Shown one piece after another: positions 25,186 to 34,052 of a DNA stretch of 64,000 bases. This stretch comes from Kiritimatiellia bacterium (GTDB lineage: Bacteria; Verrucomicrobiota; Kiritimatiellia; RFP12; UBA1067): the NCBI GenBank assembly GCA_017406465.1, contig JAFQYM010000064.1:44803-108802 (forward strand). Direction: 5' to 3'. A program made the translations under genes and the position numbers. The notes under the pieces were generated by a model. That model was not told the origin of the DNA. It was given only the letters and a program-made list of their open reading frames with translations, and did no database searches. Numbering within the stretch: position 1 is the first letter of the stretch; every line of letters begins with the position of its first letter.

Positions 25186-26343
25186 TCATCTGCGCTGCGG
25201 GCCGTTCATCCTCCGTATGTCGGAATTGGAACCCCGCATCAAGGAACGCTTCTTCTCGTCCTTCTTTTTCGCATCGTTCTTTTTCGTCGTCTCGACGGGA
25301 ACTGAAGTGACTTCGATTCTTACCGTCCGCGCGAACTCAGGAAGCTCCTTCTCGAGCTTCTCCGCGACAAACTGGTCCTTGTTGTCAAGCTTCGCCGCGT
25401 CAATGCGCACTTTGCGGCGGAACTGCGCCCACTCGCGCGCGAGGCGGTCGGCGGTCGCCTGCTCGAGAAGGAAGAACGGAGTCTTGTCGCCGTACGCGAA
25501 GGGGACCGTCCATCCGGCGACCTTTCCGCCCGCCTTGATCGGACGCAGCCCCTCTGGCGCGGCAAGGCCCTTATCGATGTCAGTCGAGACGAGCGCGAGC
25601 CGACGGTCACGCCACTCCTCGGCGAGGTGCAAGACGAGCGTAAAGCGCTCGGCCGCAAGGTTGTCGAGAAGATGGTCGAACGTCGCGCGGTCGGGATAGC
25701 ACGTGTCCGAGATGACGTTGGTGACGCTGTCGTCGCGAAGCATCTCGAGGAACTCCGCAGTGCGGCGCCTCTCGGAATGCGCGGCGAGAGTCCCCCACTT
25801 GCTCTCGTCGACGGAGATCTTCGCGGCTTTCTCGAGACCGTACTCGAAGCACACGTACGTCTCGGGCCGGAAGTCGAGCGTCGAAACTTTCGCGTCTTCG
25901 AACTTCTTTAGCTCCTGCTGCGCGGCGCGGAACTCGGCCTCCGCTTGGCGGCGCTCCTCCTCGCGGACCCGCGCCTCCTCGCGTTCGCGCTTCTCGCGCT
26001 CGCGCGCCTCCGCCTTGGCCTTGCGTTCCGCCTCTCGCTTCGCCTCAAGCTCCTTGCGTTCCGCCTCTCGCTTCGCCTCAAGGGCCTTCGCCTTCTCCGC
26101 TTCCGCACGCTTGCGTTCGGCTTCCCGCTTCTCCTCGGCGATCTGCGCGGCCTCGGCGGCGGCGCGTTCCGCCTCGCGCCTCTCCTGCCACTTGTCCCAG
26201 CCGATCTTGCCGCCGATTGCAACGGCGAGAAGGACGACGACAAGCGTCACGTTGGACACTATCGAGCGAATGCGCGCGGCGCGCTTGGCCGCCTGGGCCT
26301 CGCGCCGCGCCTCTTCAAGGTCAAATCTGCCAGCGACCGCCAT
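25186..26343 (-). CDS. Membrane-anchored coiled-coil hypothetical protein
   Basis: A 385-residue protein, not recognised. One transmembrane helix (about residues 32-50) follows a basic N-terminus. Residues 55-150 are a highly charged Ala/Glu/Arg/Lys coiled coil with repeated EAKREAERK units. The C-terminal 220 residues form a soluble domain (TYVCFEYGL... [28 protein letters not shown]) with a basic tail. The layout suggests a periplasmic structural or envelope factor, which is inference. It lies 13 nt after purM and 7 nt before queF. Confidence 0.65.
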   Translation of the reverse strand: MAVAGRFDLEEARREAQAAKRAARIRSIVSNVTLVVVLLAVAIGGKIGWDKWQERREAERAAAEAAQIAEEKREAERKRAEAEKAKALEAKREAERKELEAKREAERKAKAEAREREKREREEARVREEERRQAEAEFRAAQQELKKFEDAKVSTLDFRPETYVCFEYGLEKAAKISVDESKWGTLAAHSERRRTAEFLEMLRDDSVTNVISDTCYPDRATFDHLLDNLAAERFTLVLHLAEEWRDRRLALVSTDIDKGLAAPEGLRPIKAGGKVAGWTVPFAYGDKTPFFLLEQATADRLAREWAQFRRKVRIDAAKLDNKDQFVAEKLEKELPEFARTVRIEVTSVPVETTKKNDAKKKDEKKRSLMRGSNSDIRRMNGPQRR

Positions 26344-26356
26344 TGACAGCCTCCGG

Positions 26357-27409
26357 TCAGTTCTTGTAGGTGACGATCCCCTTGCCCTTCCTTATCACGC
26401 CGATGACGTGGTATGGCTGGTGCTGGGCCTTGAGAATGTTCGTCGCCTTTGTCATCTGGTTCTTCGGGATGATCACGACGAAGCCGATGCCCATGTTGAA
26501 GACGCGGTACATCTCGTCGCGGTCGACTTTGCCCTGGTTCTCGATGAACTTGAAGATCGTCGGGACTTCCCACGACGCGCGGTCGATCTCCGCGTTGACC
26601 GCCTTCGGGAGGACACGCGGAATGTTGTCCGGAAAGCCGCCGCCCGTGATGTGCGCCATGCCGGAAATCTTGATCTTGCGCTCGAGGAGCTTGGCGACCG
26701 GCTTGAGAAAGCTCTTGTGGACGGCGAGAAGCGCGTCGCCGAACGTCTGGTTCGTGCCGGGCAGCTTGTCCTGCCACGAATACTGGCAGAGGTCGAAGAC
26801 GACGCGGCGGGCGAGCGAAAAGCCGTTAGTCTGGAGTCCGCCCGACGGGAAGCCGATGATCATGTCTCCGGCGCGAATAGACTTGCCGGTGATGAGCTGC
26901 GACTTCTTCACGTGGCCGACGATCGTGCCGACGAGATCGTATTCGCCAGCAGGATAGAGCCCTGGCATCTCGGCCGTCTCGCCGCCGAGAAGCGCCATGT
27001 GGTTCTCCTTGCACGCCTTGCAGAGACCAGACACCACCGACTTGAAGACGACGGGATCGACCTTGGCCGTGCCGATGTAGTCCATGAAGAAGAGCGGAAG
27101 CGCACCCTGCACGAGGATGTCGTTCACGCAGTGGTTCACGATGTCCTGGCCGACGGTGTCGTGCCTCCCCATCATCGCGGCCACCTTTAGCTTCGTGCCG
27201 ACGCCGTCGGTCGACGCGACGAGGATCTCGTCCTTGCCCGTCGGGACCTTGTGGAGACCGCCGAACGCCCCGATGTTGCCAATCACGGCCTGAGTCTTCG
27301 TCGCCGCGACCATCTCCTTGATGGAACCGACGGCGTTCATCTTGACGTCGATGTTGACGCCTGCCTGCGCGTAGGCCGACTTCTTCTCTGACTGAATACC
27401 CTTCGACAC
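26357..27409 (-). CDS. purM: Phosphoribosylformylglycinamidine cyclo-ligase
   Basis: A 350-residue PurM/AIR synthetase that closes the imidazole ring in purine synthesis using ATP. It has VASTDGVGTKLKVA, GQDIVNHCVNDILVQGA, LGGETAEMPG, GFPSGGLQTNGFSLAR, HITGGGFPDNIPRVLP and GIGFVVI. The GTG start is favoured because AAAGGAAG lies about 8 nt upstream. Longer readings run into the fba terminator. It is separated from fba by a hairpin and is followed by the coiled-coil gene. Confidence 0.94.
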   Translation of the reverse strand: MSKGIQSEKKSAYAQAGVNIDVKMNAVGSIKEMVAATKTQAVIGNIGAFGGLHKVPTGKDEILVASTDGVGTKLKVAAMMGRHDTVGQDIVNHCVNDILVQGALPLFFMDYIGTAKVDPVVFKSVVSGLCKACKENHMALLGGETAEMPGLYPAGEYDLVGTIVGHVKKSQLITGKSIRAGDMIIGFPSGGLQTNGFSLARRVVFDLCQYSWQDKLPGTNQTFGDALLAVHKSFLKPVAKLLERKIKISGMAHITGGGFPDNIPRVLPKAVNAEIDRASWEVPTIFKFIENQGKVDRDEMYRVFNMGIGFVVIIPKNQMTKATNILKAQHQPYHVIGVIRKGKGIVTYKN

Positions 27410-27450
27410 GATTGAAACTTCCTTTCGGGAATGGACGGAAATGAACACTA

Positions 27451-27477
27451 AGGGGCGCGTGACACGCACGCGCCCCT
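27451..27477 (-). terminator. Hairpin between fba and purM
   Basis: A perfect 11-bp stem (AGGGGCGCGTG/CACGCGCCCCT) with a 5-nt loop lies 15 nt after the fba stop. The downstream U tract is weak, so it may act as an attenuator that lets some transcription into purM. Confidence 0.6.
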
Positions 27478-27491
27478 CGTTGCGACGGCTC

Positions 27492-28490
27492 TTAGAGCTT
27501 GTTGTTCGAGCCGAGCACCTTGACGATCTTGTGGATGTAAAGCTGCTTCATCGCCTCGCGCGCAGGCGTGAGGTACTGGCGCGGGTCGAAGTGCTCTGGA
27601 TGCTCGGCGAAGTGCTTGCGGATCGCCGCCGTCATCGCGAGGCGCGAGTCGGAGTCGATGTTGATCTTGCACACCGCGCTCTTCGCCGCCTTGCGTAGCT
27701 GCTCCTCGGGAATGCCGACCGCGTCGGGGAGCTTGCCGCCGAACTTGTTGATCGTGTCGACGTGCTCCTGCGGGACGCTGGACGAGCCGTGGAGGACGAT
27801 CGGGAAGCCGGGAAGCTTCTTCTCGACGGCCTTGAGGACGTCGAATGCGAGCGGCGGCGGGATGAGCTTGCCCGTCTTGGGGTCACGCGTGCACTGCTCT
27901 GGCTTGAACTTGTAGGCGCCGTGCGAGGTGCCGATGGAGATCGCGAGCGAGTCGCAGCCGGTCTTGGTGGCGAACTCGATGACTTCCTCGGGCTTCGTGT
28001 AGTGGCTCTCCTCGGCCTGGACCTCGTCTTCGACGCCGGCGAGGACGCCGAGCTCGGCCTCGACCGTCACGTCGTGCTTGTGCGCGTAGTTGACGACCTT
28101 CTTCGTGAGCTTGATGTTCTCCTTGAAGGGAAGGGAGCTTCCGTCGATCATGACGGACGAGAAGCCGGAGTCGATGCAGCTCTTGCACGTCTCGAAGCTG
28201 TCGCCGTGGTCGAGGTGGAGGACAATCTGCGGCTTCTTGCAGCCGAGCTCCTTGGCGTACTGGACCGCGCCTTCGGCCATGTAGCGGAGAATCGTGGGGT
28301 TCGCGTACTTGCGGGCGCCCTTGGAGACCTGCATGATGACGGGAGACTTGGCCTCGACCGCGGCCTGGATGATGGCCTGCATCTGCTCCATCGTGTTGAA
28401 GTTGAACGCGGGAATGGCGTAGCCGCCCTTGACCGCCTTTGCGAACATTTTCTTGGTGTTGACGAGACCAAGCTTCTTGTAGCTGACCAT
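27492..28490 (-). CDS. fba: Fructose-bisphosphate aldolase class II
   Basis: A 332-residue zinc-dependent aldolase of glycolysis and gluconeogenesis. It has PAFNFNTMEQMQA, the zinc region LHLDHGDSFE, the glutamate-rich VEAELGVLAG, SIGTSHGAYKF, LHGSSSVP and KINIDSD. The ATG is fixed by an AAGGAG ribosome-binding site. An extended -10 box and a TTCCCC/GGGGAA hairpin lie in the leader. The gene abuts the left end of the genomic island. The next glycolytic gene on the other side of the island is pgk. Confidence 0.95.
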   Translation of the reverse strand: MVSYKKLGLVNTKKMFAKAVKGGYAIPAFNFNTMEQMQAIIQAAVEAKSPVIMQVSKGARKYANPTILRYMAEGAVQYAKELGCKKPQIVLHLDHGDSFETCKSCIDSGFSSVMIDGSSLPFKENIKLTKKVVNYAHKHDVTVEAELGVLAGVEDEVQAEESHYTKPEEVIEFATKTGCDSLAISIGTSHGAYKFKPEQCTRDPKTGKLIPPPLAFDVLKAVEKKLPGFPIVLHGSSSVPQEHVDTINKFGGKLPDAVGIPEEQLRKAAKSAVCKINIDSDSRLAMTAAIRKHFAEHPEHFDPRQYLTPAREAMKQLYIHKIVKVLGSNNKL

Positions 28491-28516
28491 CTTTGGGTTT
28501 CTCCTTAGTAAATTTT

Positions 28517-28530
28517 CCCCTTTTGGGGAA
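28517..28530 (-). promoter_or_regulatory. Hairpin in fba leader
   Basis: CCCC-TTTT-GGGG with AA/TT flanks forms a compact stem-loop between the promoter and the AAGGAG site of fba. Confidence 0.4.
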
Positions 28531-28539
28531 TTGCGCGGG

Positions 28540-28548
28540 AGTATACCA
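28540..28548 (-). promoter_or_regulatory. Extended -10 promoter of fba
   Basis: TGGTATACT on the minus strand with a leader of about 45 nt. Confidence 0.6.
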
Positions 28549-28620
28549 AAAATCGGCGGAAAAATCAAGGGCATGGACAGAGACAAGGCAAAAAACCAAG
28601 CAAGCCGGAAAGTGGGGATT

Positions 28621-28680
28621 TGGTGGGCTATAGTGGATTCGAACCACTGACCTCTTCCATGTCAAGGAAGCGCTCTAACC
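28621..28680 (-). repeat. Attachment-site copy: 3' fragment of tRNA-Val(GAC)
   Basis: 60 bp identical to 52566-52625. It covers the tRNA 3' CCA, T arm, anticodon arm and part of the D arm, but lacks the first 17 bases of the tRNA, so it is not a functional gene. With the intact tRNA at 52.6 kb it bounds a 24-kb integrated element. Confidence 0.9.
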
Positions 28681-28717
28681 GCGTAAAATGGGGCTGAAAT
28701 CCGCCCTTTCGCCATAG

Positions 28718-28731
28718 TGTCCGTACTTTTG
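28718..28731 (+). repeat. Possible integrase arm-type site, left end
   Basis: TGTCCGTACTTTTG, 37 bp inside the left attachment copy. The same 14-mer occurs 147 bp inside the right copy in the same orientation. Confidence 0.35.
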
Positions 28732-28805
28732 CACTTTTTGACCCTTTACTTTTTGGCTTTTCGTGAACCAAGTTGTCACCAACTAACACGAAAGGATACA
28801 AAGTT

Positions 28806-28997
28806 ATGGGAATAAGGATTCTACCCTATCGCGGGGGCTACCGCCACTACTGGTACGGCGAGTACCGGGAGGGTGGTAGGCTACACCAAGTCCGTCTTTC
28901 TGTGAAGATTGCCGGTGTACCGCCCAAAAGTCTTTCCATAAAAGACGAGGGGAGTGTCTTGTACGAAAAAGGAATGCCTACTGGTAAATCAAAATAG
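28806..28997 (+). pseudogene. N-terminal stump of a tyrosine-type phage integrase
   Basis: A 63-residue reading frame (MGIRILPYRGGYRHYWYGEY... GGRLHQVRLSVKIAGVPPKS) preceded by AAAGGAT. It resembles the N-terminal arm-binding domain of tyrosine recombinases, with a YWYGxYxxxGxxHxVxL core, and then stops. No core-binding or catalytic domain follows. Its place beside the left attachment repeat fits an integrase deleted after insertion, which would leave the island unable to excise by itself. Confidence 0.6.
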
Positions 28998-29129
28998 CGT
29001 TACACAACATTCCGCAATACAACAAGAATAGCGATATGTTCCTGTCATGCATCGCTCATGACATCTTGACGATGGATATCATAGCGTAAATCCGTGCCGT
29101 CGTCCATGGGGTAGTCTAGACTTTCTTAA
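28998..29129. other. Short non-coding gap at left end of island
   Basis: Contains two small inverted repeats: TGTCATG/CATGACA with a 7-nt loop (29043-29063), and GGGTAGT/ACTACCC overlapping the stop of the adjacent minus-strand gene (29109-29135). They may end the long minus-strand transcript. No gene is seen. Confidence 0.4.
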
Positions 29130-29411
29130 CTACCCTTTAAGCCATGCATATAGTATGGCTACAATCATAACTATGACAAATAGACAACCGCCACACCCTT
29201 GAAAGACCGCTCCATATTGTTCCCATTCAAAATACTTATCATATTCTTTCTTCTTTTCTTTTGCCGTCATCCTGCCAATAAGGTTCAATTCATGGAAATA
29301 CCCCGCCATCTCCCGTCGCTCTTTAGGAGTCTTCGAAAGATACAGGTCTTTCAATCTCGGATCGTCGAGAAAACTTCCGCCAGCAAGGTCTTCCTCGATT
29401 TCGTCTCTCAT
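29130..29411 (-). CDS. Small membrane protein, unknown
   Basis: A 93-residue protein (MRDEIEEDLAGG...) with an acidic/basic soluble part and one C-terminal transmembrane helix (CLFVIVMIVAILYAWL), a tail-anchored layout. The start overlaps the stop of the preceding 50-residue gene (ATGA). Not recognised. It is the last gene of the island's minus-strand run. Confidence 0.6.
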   Translation of the reverse strand: MRDEIEEDLAGGSFLDDPRLKDLYLSKTPKERREMAGYFHELNLIGRMTAKEKKKEYDKYFEWEQYGAVFQGCGGCLFVIVMIVAILYAWLKG

Positions 29412-29560
29412 TGTGATTGGCCTCCAGACATTGCAGATAACAGTGTTTCGCATTTCGCAAGCAGTGCCTTTGACTTTTCTGAGACACCTTTGCCATGTGC
29501 CTCTCGGTGAAAGTCCGCAAAGTCATCCTCTTCCGGTAATTCTGGCAAACCGTATTTCAT
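29408..29560 (-). CDS. Very small hypothetical protein (50 aa)
   Basis: MKYGLPELPEEDDFADFH followed by an amphipathic helix with KSKALLAKCETLL. A strong AAGGAG site lies 10 nt before the ATG, and the stop overlaps the next start (ATGA). Both features support a real gene despite its size. The function is unknown. Co-translation with the tail-anchored 93-aa protein suggests the two act together. Confidence 0.6.
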   Translation of the reverse strand: MKYGLPELPEEDDFADFHREAHGKGVSEKSKALLAKCETLLSAMSGGQSQ

Positions 29561-29599
29561 CTGATTTCACTCCTTGTCGACTTACTATGTCATTTGCCT

Positions 29600-30421
29600 T
29601 TAGCCGTTCCTATATGCCTCCTGCTTCATTCTATCCCATGTCCCGTTCATTTTGTCCCACCCTGTAATGACTCCTTTTCCGCTTAGCCCCGCCCAGAATG
29701 ACATTACACCAGTCCAAAACTCACTTCTTCCAGACACATCGACATAAGTCATTCCATTAATGCGATACTCATTCCTCCTACCTGTGGAAAAGAACGAGTC
29801 TGGCGGCACATACGGCGAGTCGCGCTCTTGCCTTCTTGTCGGCATCGAATGAGCGAGCCCAGGTTTCCTTGCCGACGAATGGAGCATGCCATTACCACCA
29901 TCGCGACCATGCGGGGTCTTGCGCTGCGACAATTCATAATCATCCCACTCGGCATCATCTTCGGGATCCTCGGCTTCAATAACCGACTCATTGCTCTCGC
30001 TTATAATCTCTTCGTCGTCGCCATCTTCATCATCATCTTCTTCATTGCCATTACCAAATTCATAGTTGCGGTCTGGTGTGTTTCCGGAATACCATTCGTT
30101 CCGTTTTTTGAGCAGCATCAATGCCCCGTACTCGCTGCCGCGACCCTCCCCGAATGAGTCGCCCCGCACCAAGCCTGTGCTTTGATACGTAGGGCCGATG
30201 AAATTGCTACCGCGCTCCTCGCCTACGAAAGTGTGGTTGATGTCCCACAACTTCCCACCCTCGTCTATCGTTCCTTGCTTGATGTTGCAATAGTCATAGA
30301 CCTCATTGCCTTCAATTCTGCCAACTAGGCGATGCCGCTCGTCGTAGAGGTTGCCCTCGTCGTCGATACTGCCTTCAAAGTGATTTAGGCCGCGATATAG
30401 GTTTCGCTCGTTCATAGGCAT
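29600..30421 (-). CDS. Hypothetical protein with GxI-x-DExGxLYD repeats
   Basis: A protein of about 273 residues. The N-terminal 110 residues carry repeated motifs of the form GSIDDEGNLYDERHRLVGRI and GTIDEGGKLWDINHTFVGE, similar to short beta-hairpin repeats in other gut-bacterial proteins of unknown role. A very acidic linker (EEDDDEDGDDEE) follows, then a C-terminal segment with TYVDVSGRSEFWTG. Either of two nearby ATGs could be the start. No catalytic motif is seen. It belongs to the downstream end of the island's minus-strand transcript. Confidence 0.55.
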   Translation of the reverse strand: MPMNERNLYRGLNHFEGSIDDEGNLYDERHRLVGRIEGNEVYDYCNIKQGTIDEGGKLWDINHTFVGEERGSNFIGPTYQSTGLVRGDSFGEGRGSEYGALMLLKKRNEWYSGNTPDRNYEFGNGNEEDDDEDGDDEEIISESNESVIEAEDPEDDAEWDDYELSQRKTPHGRDGGNGMLHSSARKPGLAHSMPTRRQERDSPYVPPDSFFSTGRRNEYRINGMTYVDVSGRSEFWTGVMSFWAGLSGKGVITGWDKMNGTWDRMKQEAYRNG

Positions 30422-30443
30422 CACCCATTTTATGACATTTTGA

Positions 30444-30674
30444 TTAGTGCATTTGAGGTGCTTCGCCAGGCATCTTCTGATACCAGACCTGGGTTTTGTA
30501 CACAACCACAGTGATCGGCCCCGCCTTGATTGTCACGAAACCGTCCTCATCGGGCTTCACATACCCGACCAGCGAATACTGCCGCCCGCCAGGAGTCTTG
30601 CAGAACGTCATCCAATAGTCTGCCTTTGTTGCGACGGCGAAGATCAACATGACAAAGAGCAATGTCTGTTTCAT
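30444..30674 (-). CDS. Small secreted protein, unknown
   Basis: A 76-residue protein with a signal peptide (MKQTLLFVMLIFAVATKA) and a short mature domain of about 58 residues (YSLVGYVKPDEDGFVTIKAGPITVVVYKTQVWY) of beta character. A GAGGACGG site precedes the ATG, which starts 10 nt after the ASCH gene. Not recognised. Confidence 0.55.
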   Translation of the reverse strand: MKQTLLFVMLIFAVATKADYWMTFCKTPGGRQYSLVGYVKPDEDGFVTIKAGPITVVVYKTQVWYQKMPGEAPQMH

Positions 30675-30684
30675 TTTTCCGTCC

Positions 30685-31329
30685 TCACCGAATCCGCTTG
30701 CCGAGATAGATTTCAATGCCGTTGGCTCCGCAGTCCTCGACATCAATTACCTGCCAAATCATCTGGCGTGGCGTAAAACCGTACTGCAATTTTACTGCCA
30801 CTGGCTTATGGTCCACGAACATTGACTTGTATTTCTTGCATTGCTTCCGATACTCAACATTCTTTTCCCCGCTCTCGATCATCTCATACCATTCCGCCTG
30901 CATGATCAAGAATGCAATCTTCCCACTCGGCAACGCGGACGGAACGTTCTTCATGCCGCTTACCCATAACGCGGCCGGAGTTCCACCATCTTCGTCTGGG
31001 ATCTCATCCAACGGCATTTCTTCCTCGTCTGCGAGCATACTACCGTTTGTCGATGCCTTTTTCTTTACTGCAACCTTCCGTTCACATCCGACTATCCTTG
31101 CCCCCTGCCCCGCCTTTTCCAGATTGACGATTGATTTACACTTGCCCTCATGCATGTCGCCTACCGTCATGGTCGTACACCGTTTGATTCCGCTCGACAG
31201 CTCCGCACGAAAGACAACCTTCATTCCGTCCTCATACGAAAGTACGGCAACATCGCCATCTTGCTCGTCTGCCTCACCAGAAACAAAGGCTGTTCCATCT
31301 CCCCTGAAATGGATGTACTGATCACTCAT
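30685..31329 (-). CDS. Protein with C-terminal ASCH-like domain
   Basis: A 214-residue protein. The start MSDQYIHFRGDG overlaps the Res stop (ATGA), so the two are coupled. Residues 1-75 look like a small beta domain and the middle is acidic linker. Residues of about 140-214 (IAFLIMQAEWYEMIESGEKNVEYR and following, YGFTPRQMIWQVIDVE) follow the ASCH pattern: a W-x-x-x-I/L-x-S-G-x-K-x-x-E-x-R helix then a beta barrel. ASCH proteins bind or cut RNA, or bind modified nucleotides. Placement directly behind a type III restriction subunit suggests a role in the same defence unit. Confidence 0.65.
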   Translation of the reverse strand: MSDQYIHFRGDGTAFVSGEADEQDGDVAVLSYEDGMKVVFRAELSSGIKRCTTMTVGDMHEGKCKSIVNLEKAGQGARIVGCERKVAVKKKASTNGSMLADEEEMPLDEIPDEDGGTPAALWVSGMKNVPSALPSGKIAFLIMQAEWYEMIESGEKNVEYRKQCKKYKSMFVDHKPVAVKLQYGFTPRQMIWQVIDVEDCGANGIEIYLGKRIR

Positions 31330-34049
31330 TTTTTCGAAGCCCTTTTCTTTTTCATCGTGAATTTCGCAACCGCCACGTCGAACTCCAAGGCCTCGTCGAT
31401 TTGACTTTCCTTGACGAACACATACCGCCACGGTTTGTGTTTCGCCTTCGCTTCCTCAGCCGTAACAACTTCGCACCACTCGATAGCCGCCGCTGCCTTG
31501 TCCTGCACATCTGCATCCTCGACCTCATTGTCGGCCTTGACTTCGCAGATGTACTTGCCCTTTTTCGTTTCCACCACGAAATCAGGGAAGTAATTGTCGC
31601 CATTGTTGCGCCTGATCGAAAAGTTGCTGTACTGCGGCCTAAACCACGCAATCACGTCCTTGCACCTATCGACTATGACGGCGAACATCCGTTCGGGATT
31701 GCTCTCGAACTTCTGCCTTTCGTAAAGGCACTTCTTGAATCCAGTGAACACCATCGACTTGATTTTCGACTTCTCGCCATGCTTAAGCTGTACAGAGAAG
31801 TCGCGCACTTTGTCCGTCTCTCCAATCAGTGCACTCGACAATCCAAGACTGTAACATCCGGGCGTGACCTTGAATTCGTATCCGCCGCCCTCGTAATGAA
31901 CGTGTTTCTCCATCTGCTTGCGGATGACACTAGCAATTGCATCCATGTTGTTCCGCATGACATTGGCGGCTACGTCCTTGGAAGAGTGCCATTTCGACAG
32001 GAATTCAACCGCCTGCTGCGCCAACTTGGCGACAAGCTCAGAATTGCCGTCGTAGTCGATTTCCTCGGCGGCCCGAAGTTTTCCGATCAGCGTTATCAAG
32101 TGGTTTTCGGCAGCATCACCCTCACCACCGTCAAGCACCTTGACTTCTTTTCCCGTGACAAGACTTGTCACCTTCACCTTGTCATCGACAGGATTCAGCG
32201 CCTTCAGCTCTATCGTATCAAGATCGAAGTCGTCAAACCCCTGTATCACCTCACCCTTGGGCATTCTCAGCACTTTGGGAATCGCAATAGTCGTGGCAGC
32301 TATAGTTTGGCACGCCTTGGCGACAGTCTCTTTCTCCGGCTTCTTGCCCGTCGCCTCTTCGACTTTCTTTGCCGCCGACTCAACGACTGCTGCAAACGTC
32401 TTCTTGTCCGTCAGGTCGCAGGACGAGAGAGACCCGATGCGTTCATCTACAGCGGTTTGAACCGCCTCCAACGCCGCGCCAAGTTCCGGTGTCAATTCCT
32501 CTTTCTTGATGCCAGCGGACTGCGGAATATAGACGCCCCCCGTCTCTCCGCTCTTCGCGGCGGCAATAATGCCCTTGGTGGCCGGCGTCATGTTGACAAC
32601 GGACTTCTTCTCGTCGTTCCCGTCCTCGTCGATAATATAGCTCTTGAACATCACAAGGCTCTCGTCCTTCGCCTTGTTGATGATCGCGGCGTATCGGTCG
32701 TGCGAGACAACCGTCAGCGTATCGACAGCCTCCTCGCCAGTCCGTCCGCCGTACGGAAGGCGCAATCCGCGTCCGATGGACTGCTCGACGAGATTCACCG
32801 AGTTCGCCGCTCGAAGAGGCACGATAGTGTAGAGATTCGCGACGTCCCAACCCTCGCTTAGCTTGTTCACATGAATGACTATTTCGATTTCGTTGCCGGG
32901 CTTCTCAATTTCCAGAAGCTGCCCGACCATCTTCTCGTCCTCCGCCGCGCTCATGCCAGAATAGACCTTAACGACCTTACCCTTGTACGCTCCCTTGCGG
33001 AAGTCGCCGCTCTCCAAGAATGCTTGCAGCTCATCTGCGTGTGCCTTGTCCGCCGCGACCACCAACATAAACGGTTTGACCACCGGCTTGTTGTGGTTCT
33101 GCGCCCAGTTTGCGATCGCCGCCTTTGTATTCTCATGAATAAGCGCACCGTCGTTCAGTTTCAACCGCTCCAGTTCCGGCGAGTCTTCCACATAATCCGA
33201 TATACTGAACCCCTTGCGCGTCGCAACTGCAGGAGCCTTGACGAATCCATCCTTCATCGCCGCCGCAAGATTGTACTCGTAGGCGATATTCTTGAATGGG
33301 ATCTCCTTCTGCCCTTTGATAACGCGTGGCGTCGCCGTCAGCTCAATGCCCAACACGGGCTTCAGTTCGCTGATTGCCTTTGCGCCTGCCTCGGCACGGT
33401 AACGATGCGACTCATCCATCAGCACAACGAGGTCGTCGCGCCCGGCAAGATACTCAAAATAGCTCTCGCCAACCATCTCCGAGATTCGCCGAATCTTTGC
33501 AACTTTCGCCTTCGAGTCTCCGGCGGCAAGATGTCCTTTGTCCTTCGCCGTCAGCTTCGCAATGTTGAATATGTTGATGACGACGCTGCCGAAAAGGTCG
33601 TTGGCCTGCACTCCGCCGCCGGACTGATATGTCTCGCCGGTGATGATACGCGGCGGATTGCGCGAGAACTCGCCAATACCGTTGAACACGTATTTCGGCG
33701 TGCCGGGAGTGAAGTCGGTTATCAGCTTCTCGTAGATAGTCAGGTTAGGCGCAATCACGACGAAGTTCTTAACCCCGTGCGCCTCATGCAGGTACGAGAT
33801 GAAAGCGCCCATTAGCCGCGTCTTACCTACGCCCGTCGCAAGCGCGAAGCAAAGCGAGCAGAAGTCGCGGTCAAAGTCCTTCACGCTCGGGCATATCTTC
33901 TGTATCTCAGATAGAGCGGTCGCCCCGTGACCGTTGCCTCCAAACACGATCTCCGCGACTTTCGCCAGAATCTCCAGCGAATCCGCCTGCGGCTTGCGGA
34001 GGCTCAGGTTCATGCAGATTTCATTCTCAATTATCTCATTTCCCGTCAT
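31326..34049 (-). CDS. Type III restriction enzyme, Res subunit
   Basis: A 907-residue SF2 translocase-nuclease. Motor motifs are ATGVGKTRLMGA (Walker A, about residue 73), LMDESHRYRA (about 212), ELTATPRV, and GRGLRLPYGGRTGEE. The C-terminal nuclease is visible as FPDFVVETKKGKYICEVK (about 823-840), a PD-ExK arrangement. With Mod it cuts unmodified DNA 25-27 bp from head-to-head sites, as known for the family. It starts 3 nt after the Mod stop. Confidence 0.93.
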   Translation of the reverse strand: MTGNEIIENEICMNLSLRKPQADSLEILAKVAEIVFGGNGHGATALSEIQKICPSVKDFDRDFCSLCFALATGVGKTRLMGAFISYLHEAHGVKNFVVIAPNLTIYEKLITDFTPGTPKYVFNGIGEFSRNPPRIITGETYQSGGGVQANDLFGSVVINIFNIAKLTAKDKGHLAAGDSKAKVAKIRRISEMVGESYFEYLAGRDDLVVLMDESHRYRAEAGAKAISELKPVLGIELTATPRVIKGQKEIPFKNIAYEYNLAAAMKDGFVKAPAVATRKGFSISDYVEDSPELERLKLNDGALIHENTKAAIANWAQNHNKPVVKPFMLVVAADKAHADELQAFLESGDFRKGAYKGKVVKVYSGMSAAEDEKMVGQLLEIEKPGNEIEIVIHVNKLSEGWDVANLYTIVPLRAANSVNLVEQSIGRGLRLPYGGRTGEEAVDTLTVVSHDRYAAIINKAKDESLVMFKSYIIDEDGNDEKKSVVNMTPATKGIIAAAKSGETGGVYIPQSAGIKKEELTPELGAALEAVQTAVDERIGSLSSCDLTDKKTFAAVVESAAKKVEEATGKKPEKETVAKACQTIAATTIAIPKVLRMPKGEVIQGFDDFDLDTIELKALNPVDDKVKVTSLVTGKEVKVLDGGEGDAAENHLITLIGKLRAAEEIDYDGNSELVAKLAQQAVEFLSKWHSSKDVAANVMRNNMDAIASVIRKQMEKHVHYEGGGYEFKVTPGCYSLGLSSALIGETDKVRDFSVQLKHGEKSKIKSMVFTGFKKCLYERQKFESNPERMFAVIVDRCKDVIAWFRPQYSNFSIRRNNGDNYFPDFVVETKKGKYICEVKADNEVEDADVQDKAAAAIEWCEVVTAEEAKAKHKPWRYVFVKESQIDEALEFDVAVAKFTMKKKRASKK

Positions 34050-34052
34050 GGA

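Noticed and set aside
28621..28680. A second tRNA-Val(GAC)
   Set aside because: It lacks the 5' acceptor strand and part of the D arm; it is the attachment-site duplicate.
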